DNA of 10,009 bases from Hungateiclostridiaceae bacterium UBA3934 (GTDB lineage: Bacteria > Bacillota > Clostridia > Acetivibrionales > DTU013), in contig DGEE01000125.1 in the NCBI GenBank assembly GCA_002385815.1, positions 4,461 through 14,469 on the forward strand. Reading direction: 5' to 3'. Below, piece by piece: positions 6,080-10,009 of the stretch. The notes beneath the pieces are model-generated. The model did not search any database. It worked only from the letters and a program-made list of their open reading frames with translations, and was not told the DNA's origin. A program made the position numbers and the translations under genes. Position 1 is the first letter of the stretch. Each line of letters starts with the position of its first letter.

Positions 6080-6130
6080 GCAATTGAAATAAAGATAACC
6101 GTCAATTGCAAATCGTTTCTTTTAAAAACG
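6080..6130 (+). terminator. Weak candidate terminator region after the PilZ gene
   Basis: GCAATTGA (6080-6087) and TCAATTGC (6102-6109) form an 8-bp inverted repeat with a 14-base loop. It is followed by a second small stem, CGTTT (6114-6118) with AAACG (6126-6130), around a T-rich stretch. Both are AT-rich and weak. They could end the aminotransferase-PilZ transcript before the htpG promoter. Confidence 0.3.
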
Positions 6131-6177
6131 TGATATACAAATCTGTTAGTTTGCACAATGTTATCCATATCCGGTTA

Positions 6178-6204
6178 TTAGCACTCTCATCAGAAGAGTG
6201 CTAA
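6178..6204 (+). promoter_or_regulatory. CIRCE operator (HrcA binding site) upstream of htpG
   Basis: TTAGCACTC-N9-GAGTGCTAA is an exact match to the CIRCE consensus, the binding site of heat-shock repressor HrcA. It lies seven bases upstream of the -35 box of the htpG promoter. The expected effect is repression at normal temperature and release on heat shock. CIRCE normally marks groESL and hrcA-grpE-dnaK operons; none of these genes, nor hrcA, is in the window. Confidence 0.96.
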
Positions 6205-6211
6205 TTTCGTC

Positions 6212-6241
6212 TTGACAATGACAGAACAAGAGTTGTAATAT
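6212..6241 (+). promoter_or_regulatory. Sigma-A promoter of htpG
   Basis: TTGACA (6212-6217) is a perfect -35 box and TAATAT (6236-6241) a fair -10 box, 18 bases apart. The promoter lies between the CIRCE operator and the htpG ribosome binding site, giving a 5' leader of roughly 35 bases. Confidence 0.75.
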
Positions 6242-6283
6242 ATGTTATAGCGCTTTAAGCACTAAAAACAGGGAGGTTTGGAT

Positions 6284-8236
6284 ATGTCGCGCGAAAGTGG
6301 GAATATATCGATCCATGCTGAGAATATCTTACCTATCATCAAAAAATGGCTTTACTCAGATAAGGATATCTTCGTCAGGGAAATGGTGTCAAATGCCAAT
6401 GATGCGATTACTAAAATGAAAAAACTGGCATCTCTTGGCGAAGCTCCACTACAGGACAATGAGAAGTTTACTATAATAGTGGACATAAACAAAGATGATA
6501 AAACCATTAAATTTATAGACAACGGCATAGGAATGACTGGAGACGAGGTCAAAAAATACATAAATCAGGTAGCTTTTTCCGGAGCAGTCGATTTTCTGGA
6601 AAAGTACAAAGATAAGACAGATGAAGGCAACCAGATTATAGGGCATTTTGGCCTGGGATTCTATTCAGCATTCATGGTGTCGGAAAAGGTCACTATCGAC
6701 ACGCTATCCTGGCAGCCGGGAGCAAATGCAGTAAGATGGATAAGCACCGGGGGCATCGAATTCGAAATGGAGGATTCTGACCGTACAGAAAGAGGTACTA
6801 CGATAACTCTTAATCTGTCTGACGACTCCCTTGAATTCCTCGATTATTATAAAATGAAAAGCATCCTGGAAAAATACTGCTTCTTCATGCCCAATGAAAT
6901 CTTTTTGAGGGACAGTTCTCAAAAATCGGGGGCAGACGTAAGCTCTTCCGGGTCTGATGCGAAGAGTGGGGACAAAGTAGCGGATGATTTGAGTGAAGGC
7001 AGTTCCGGCGATCAAACGGAGAAGCCTATCAATGATACCAACCCGCTTTGGCTCAAGCTCCCGAAAGATTGCACTGATGAGGAGTACAAGGAATTTTACA
7101 GGAAAGTGTTCCGCGATTTTAATGATCCACTGTTTTGGATTCATCTGAATATGGATTACCCGTTCAACCTCAAGGGGATCTTGTATTTCCCGAAACTCAG
7201 ACATGAGTTCGAGACTATTGAAGGGCAGATCAAGCTCTATTACAATCAGGTTTTTGTGGCTGACAACATCAAGGAAGTTATTCCGGATTTCCTGATGTTG
7301 CTTAAGGGTGCGATCGACTGTCCCGATTTGCCGCTCAATGTTTCGAGGAGCTTCCTCCAGAATGATGGGTATGTGAACAAGATTTCAGCGCATATTACGA
7401 AAAAGGTTGCGGACAAGCTTACATCCCTGTTTGAAAACGAGAGGGAAAATTACAACAAGTACTGGGATGATATTAATCCATTCGTGAAATATGGCTGTAT
7501 CCGGGAGGAAAAGTTTTTCGACCGAGTTAAGGACATTATCATTTTCAAAAATATCAATGGCGATTACACGACCTTGAAGGAATATCTTGACAGGAACAAG
7601 GAAAAGCACAAGGACAAAGTTTTCTATGTCACGGATGAAAAGCAGCAAGCCCAGTATATCAAGCTGTTCAAAGATGAGGGTATGGAGGCTGTCATCCTGA
7701 ACGCAATGATCGACAATCATTTTATCCAGTTCCTGGAGATGAAGGAAAACAGCGTTAAGTTTTTAAGGATAGACTCGGACCTTTCTGAAAATCTCAAAGA
7801 CAGAGATACCAGTGAGACTTCGTCAGATTTGAAGGAAAAGATTGAAAAGGTGTTCAAAGAATCACTCGGAGATGACAAACTGAAAATTGAGGTTGAAGCA
7901 CTTAAAGCGTCGACACCGGCAATAATCCTCTTATCAGAATACCCGCGCAGGATGCAGGAAATGACCAGAATGTTCGGTATGGGCGGGATGGACACGAGCA
8001 ATATGTTTCCGGATGAGGAGACATTGCTGCTCAACAGGAACAATGCGTTGATACAGTCGGTGGTCAGACTTTCGGAGGACAGCAGCAAAAAAGATGATGT
8101 AAAGCTGATTTGCCAGCATGTTTATGACCTGGCAATGCTTAGCCACAAGCAGCTTGAACCGGAGGTAATGTCGGCGTTTATTGAGAGAAGCAATAAGCTG
8201 CTCGAAAAGCTGGTGGAACCGGAAGAAGATCAGTAA
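6284..8236 (+). CDS. htpG: Molecular chaperone HtpG (bacterial Hsp90)
   Basis: This is an ATP-driven cytoplasmic chaperone that works as a dimer, usually with the DnaK system, on late folding intermediates. The product has 650 residues. The N-terminal GHKL ATPase domain (about 1-205) shows VREMVSNANDA (31-41, with catalytic Glu33 and Mg-binding Asn37), DNGIGM (79-84, ATP-contacting Asp79) and GHFGLGFYSAF (120-130). A Ser/Asp-rich linker (about 209-250) leads to the middle domain, which opens KPINDTNPLWLK and includes PLNVSRSFLQND with the conserved arginine. The C-terminal dimerisation domain ends EPEEDQ, without the eukaryotic MEEVD. The ATG at 6284 is seven bases after GGGAGG (6271-6276); the in-frame TTG at 6278 is too close to that site to be the start. 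A CIRCE operator and sigma-A promoter precede it, and a strong terminator follows. The linker contains a copy of the local GGGACAGTTCT repeat. Confidence 0.97.
   Translation: MSRESGNISIHAENILPIIKKWLYSDKDIFVREMVSNANDAITKMKKLASLGEAPLQDNEKFTIIVDINKDDKTIKFIDNGIGMTGDEVKKYINQVAFSGAVDFLEKYKDKTDEGNQIIGHFGLGFYSAFMVSEKVTIDTLSWQPGANAVRWISTGGIEFEMEDSDRTERGTTITLNLSDDSLEFLDYYKMKSILEKYCFFMPNEIFLRDSSQKSGADVSSSGSDAKSGDKVADDLSEGSSGDQTEKPINDTNPLWLKLPKDCTDEEYKEFYRKVFRDFNDPLFWIHLNMDYPFNLKGILYFPKLRHEFETIEGQIKLYYNQVFVADNIKEVIPDFLMLLKGAIDCPDLPLNVSRSFLQNDGYVNKISAHITKKVADKLTSLFENERENYNKYWDDINPFVKYGCIREEKFFDRVKDIIIFKNINGDYTTLKEYLDRNKEKHKDKVFYVTDEKQQAQYIKLFKDEGMEAVILNAMIDNHFIQFLEMKENSVKFLRIDSDLSENLKDRDTSETSSDLKEKIEKVFKESLGDDKLKIEVEALKASTPAIILLSEYPRRMQEMTRMFGMGGMDTSNMFPDEETLLLNRNNALIQSVVRLSEDSSKKDDVKLICQHVYDLAMLSHKQLEPEVMSAFIERSNKLLEKLVEPEEDQ
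6902..6925 (+). repeat. GGGACAGTTCT repeat copy inside the htpG coding sequence
   Basis: GAGGGACAGTTCT (6907-6919) is identical to the intergenic copy at 3031-3043. Here it sits inside a perfect 8-bp inverted repeat, TTTTTGAG/CTCAAAAA, with loop GGACAGTT. It is read in frame as FLRDSSQK (residues 207-214) at the junction of the ATPase domain and linker. The first residues may be native HtpG sequence, so part of the match could be convergent. Confidence 0.6.
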
Positions 8237-8281
8237 AATACCTGGAGCAAGCCCAGGCAAATCAGTATTGTGCAGCATATA

Positions 8282-8312
8282 AAAAGCGCCTTGTTGGTTA
8301 CAAGGCGCTTTT
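8282..8312. terminator. Bidirectional terminator between htpG and the convergent acyl-CoA synthetase gene
   Basis: AAAAGCGCCTTGT (8282-8294) and ACAAGGCGCTTTT (8300-8312) form a perfect 13-bp stem with a five-base loop. A-rich and T-rich ends on both sides make it a good intrinsic terminator in both directions. It lies 45 bases after the htpG stop and 18 bases beyond the stop of the gene on the other strand. Confidence 0.93.
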
Positions 8313-8330
8313 AGGTGTATTAGGGAGCAA

Positions 8331-9983
8331 TTATTTATCCTGTTCGCGTATTTCAACTCTTCTTATCTTGCCACTTATGGTTTTGGGAAGCTCATTTACA
8401 AACTCGATGATCCTGGGATATTTATATGGTGCTGTGACCTTTTTCACATGATCCTGCAGCTCTTTGACAAGCGCATCGCTGGCCTCATAGTTTTTGGTCA
8501 GCACGACGGTAGCTTTAACTATCTGTCCTCTGATAGGATCCGGCACAGCTGTTATCGCGCACTCAAGAACAGCCGGATGCTCAAGGAGGGCACTTTCTAC
8601 CTCGAAAGGCCCAATGCGGTAACCTGAACTTTTGATCAGGTCATCAGCTCTGCCTACAAACCAGAAGTACCCGTCCTCATCTTTCCAGGCCATGTCTCCT
8701 GTGTAGTAAATGTCATTGTTCCAGACTTTTTTAGTCAACCCAGGATCACGGTAGTATCCATTGAACATACCTACCGGGACAGATTTGTCAGTATATATTA
8801 CGATCTGCCCCTCTTCGCCGATCTCGCAGGATTTGCCGTCGTCATTCAGCAGATCCACCGCATATCCAGGGGAGGGTTTACCCATTGACCCCGGCTTGGG
8901 TTTCATCCAGGGATATGTGGCGATTGTTACAGTGAGTTCTGTCTGACCGTATCCTTCGCGCAACTCCAGACCTGCTGCCTTCAGGAACTGGTTATATACC
9001 TCGGGATTTAGCGGCTCGCCAGCTATAGAACAGTCTTTTAGACTGCTGAGGTCGTATCTGGTCAGGTCTTCTTTGATAAAGAACCTATATATTGTTGGTG
9101 GCGCGCAAAATGAAGTTATTTTATACTTCGAGATTATTTCGAGAAGCTCACTGGGCACGAATTTGTCATAATCATAGACAAATACGGATGCTCCGCTGAG
9201 CCACTGACCGTAGATTTTGCCCCACATTGCCTTAGCCCAGCCGGTATCAGCCACAGTAAGGTGCAGACCGCCACTTGATACGTTTTGCCAGTATTTAGCC
9301 GTGAGTATATGACCCAACGGGTATGAAAAATCGTGCTGTACCATTTTTGGCATCCCGGTCGTGCCGGAAGTAAAGTAAAGCAGCATTATGTCGCTGTTGC
9401 TAGTTGATTCGTTGCCGGCAGGCCTTTCAAACTTGTCGGACGCAGCGTTCAGCTCAGAAACCAGATCTATCCAACCGTCTTTTGTACCGCCTACCAGTGC
9501 CTTTTTCACAAGAGTCGGAGATTCAGGCTCCGCTTCCTCGACATGGCTGATGACATCGTTCTCAGCTACACAGACTATCATCTTTATGTCAGCAGCATTG
9601 CATCTGTACACTATATCCTTTTTTGTAAGGAGATGTGTAGCAGGAATGCAGATAGCTCCAAGCTTGTGAAGACCCAGGAGGCAGAACCAGAATTCATATC
9701 TTCTTTTGAGTATCAGCATTACCGGATCGCCTTTTTTTATGCCGTGAGATCTGAAGAAATTTGCTGCTTTGTTGCTGTAATGGTTCATCTGAGCAAAAGT
9801 GAACCTGGCTTCATCACCCTTGTCGTTGCACCATACCATAGCGTTTTTTTCAGGGTCTTCAGTAGCGATGGCATCAACAACATCATAAGCAAAGTTGAAG
9901 TTTTCAGGAACATTAATTTTAAAATTCTCATAGAAATCTTCATATGAAGCAAAGTCTTGTCTTGGTAAAAATTTGTCTAACAT
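8331..9983 (-). CDS. AMP-forming acyl-CoA synthetase, medium-chain / acetyl-CoA synthetase-like
   Basis: This is an ANL-superfamily adenylating enzyme that activates a carboxylic acid with ATP to an acyl-AMP and transfers it to CoA. The product has 550 residues, a full-length family size. The P-loop-like motif YFTSGTTGMPKM is at residues 203-214, GYGQTE at 344-349, YYTGD at 426-430, the hinge FVGRADDLIKSSGYRIGP at 442-459 and the catalytic lysine in PKTISGK at 533-539 (Lys539). The N-terminus (SYEDFYENFKINVPENFNFAYDVVD) resembles medium-chain or branched-chain acyl-CoA synthetases such as the archaeal MacsMa group rather than classical acetyl-CoA synthetase, so butyrate, branched-chain or aromatic acids are plausible substrates. 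The ATG at 9983 has AGAGG (9990-9994) six bases upstream; the in-frame TTG at 9989 overlaps that spacing and is not favoured. It stands convergent to htpG, and its promoter is largely beyond the right edge. Confidence 0.93.
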   Translation of the reverse strand: MLDKFLPRQDFASYEDFYENFKINVPENFNFAYDVVDAIATEDPEKNAMVWCNDKGDEARFTFAQMNHYSNKAANFFRSHGIKKGDPVMLILKRRYEFWFCLLGLHKLGAICIPATHLLTKKDIVYRCNAADIKMIVCVAENDVISHVEEAEPESPTLVKKALVGGTKDGWIDLVSELNAASDKFERPAGNESTSNSDIMLLYFTSGTTGMPKMVQHDFSYPLGHILTAKYWQNVSSGGLHLTVADTGWAKAMWGKIYGQWLSGASVFVYDYDKFVPSELLEIISKYKITSFCAPPTIYRFFIKEDLTRYDLSSLKDCSIAGEPLNPEVYNQFLKAAGLELREGYGQTELTVTIATYPWMKPKPGSMGKPSPGYAVDLLNDDGKSCEIGEEGQIVIYTDKSVPVGMFNGYYRDPGLTKKVWNNDIYYTGDMAWKDEDGYFWFVGRADDLIKSSGYRIGPFEVESALLEHPAVLECAITAVPDPIRGQIVKATVVLTKNYEASDALVKELQDHVKKVTAPYKYPRIIEFVNELPKTISGKIRRVEIREQDK

Positions 9984-9989
9984 AGCCAA

Positions 9990-9994
9990 CCTCT
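9990..9994 (-). promoter_or_regulatory. Ribosome binding site that fixes the acyl-CoA synthetase start
   Basis: AGAGG on the minus strand lies six bases before the ATG at 9983, a normal distance. It touches the upstream TTG at 9989, which excludes that codon as the start. Confidence 0.75.
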
Positions 9995-10009
9995 TTATCT
10001 TATTTTATT

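Noticed and set aside
5592..6083. 163-codon open frame on the minus strand
   Set aside because: It is the shadow of the PilZ gene, which shows conserved motifs; the minus frame has low-complexity composition and no family features.
6278..6283. TTG at 6278 as the htpG start
   Set aside because: It lies one base after GGGAGG, too close for initiation; the ATG at 6284 has ideal spacing.
6704..7204. 166-codon open frame on the minus strand within htpG
   Set aside because: It lies wholly opposite the conserved htpG coding sequence and shows no recognisable domain.

Overview
The window looks like chromosomal DNA from an anaerobic, endospore-forming member of the Firmicutes, probably class Clostridia. 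This rests on a BclA-type spore-surface domain, a perfect CIRCE (HrcA) operator, strong GGAGG-type ribosome binding sites, a CD3324-family small regulator and clostridial-looking HtpG and acyl-CoA ligase sequences. The species cannot be named from the sequence alone. No CRISPR array, phage module, toxin-antitoxin pair or intact insertion sequence was seen.

Left part (1-2870): the 5' part of a GDP-mannose 4,6-dehydratase gene (gmd) leaves the window on the minus strand. Behind it lies a 40-codon remnant of another minus-strand gene. Diverging from gmd is a 622-residue mosaic protein with a DNRLRE/CBM96-like domain, a BclA C-terminal-like domain, a helical segment and a parallel beta-helix. It has no signal peptide, as expected for a protein delivered to the spore surface from the mother cell. 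Its pairing with a deoxysugar gene suggests, as inference, a spore-coat or exosporium glycoprotein locus.

Middle part (2870-4730): a gene-poor stretch with tRNA-Thr(CGU) and its terminator. Two clusters of a GGGGACAGTTCTTC repeat flank the tRNA and point inward. A good sigma-A promoter and ribosome site precede a reading frame that breaks after 13 codons. A CD3324-family helix-turn-helix gene follows, then about 480 bases holding a MerR-operator-like inverted repeat and other short inverted repeats but no recognisable gene.

Right part (4730-10009): a class IV PLP aminotransferase gene is followed by a PilZ-domain gene whose ribosome site and start codon lie inside a strong predicted hairpin. 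Then htpG follows under a CIRCE operator. Its inter-domain linker carries a copy of the same GGGACAGTTCT repeat, read as protein. A bidirectional terminator separates htpG from a convergent AMP-forming acyl-CoA synthetase gene whose start lies near the right edge.

Most genes are ordinary housekeeping or accessory genes. The points most worth attention are the repeat family with one copy inside htpG, CIRCE control of htpG, the start-codon hairpin of the PilZ gene and the mosaic spore-surface protein. No wholly new multi-gene system is visible.
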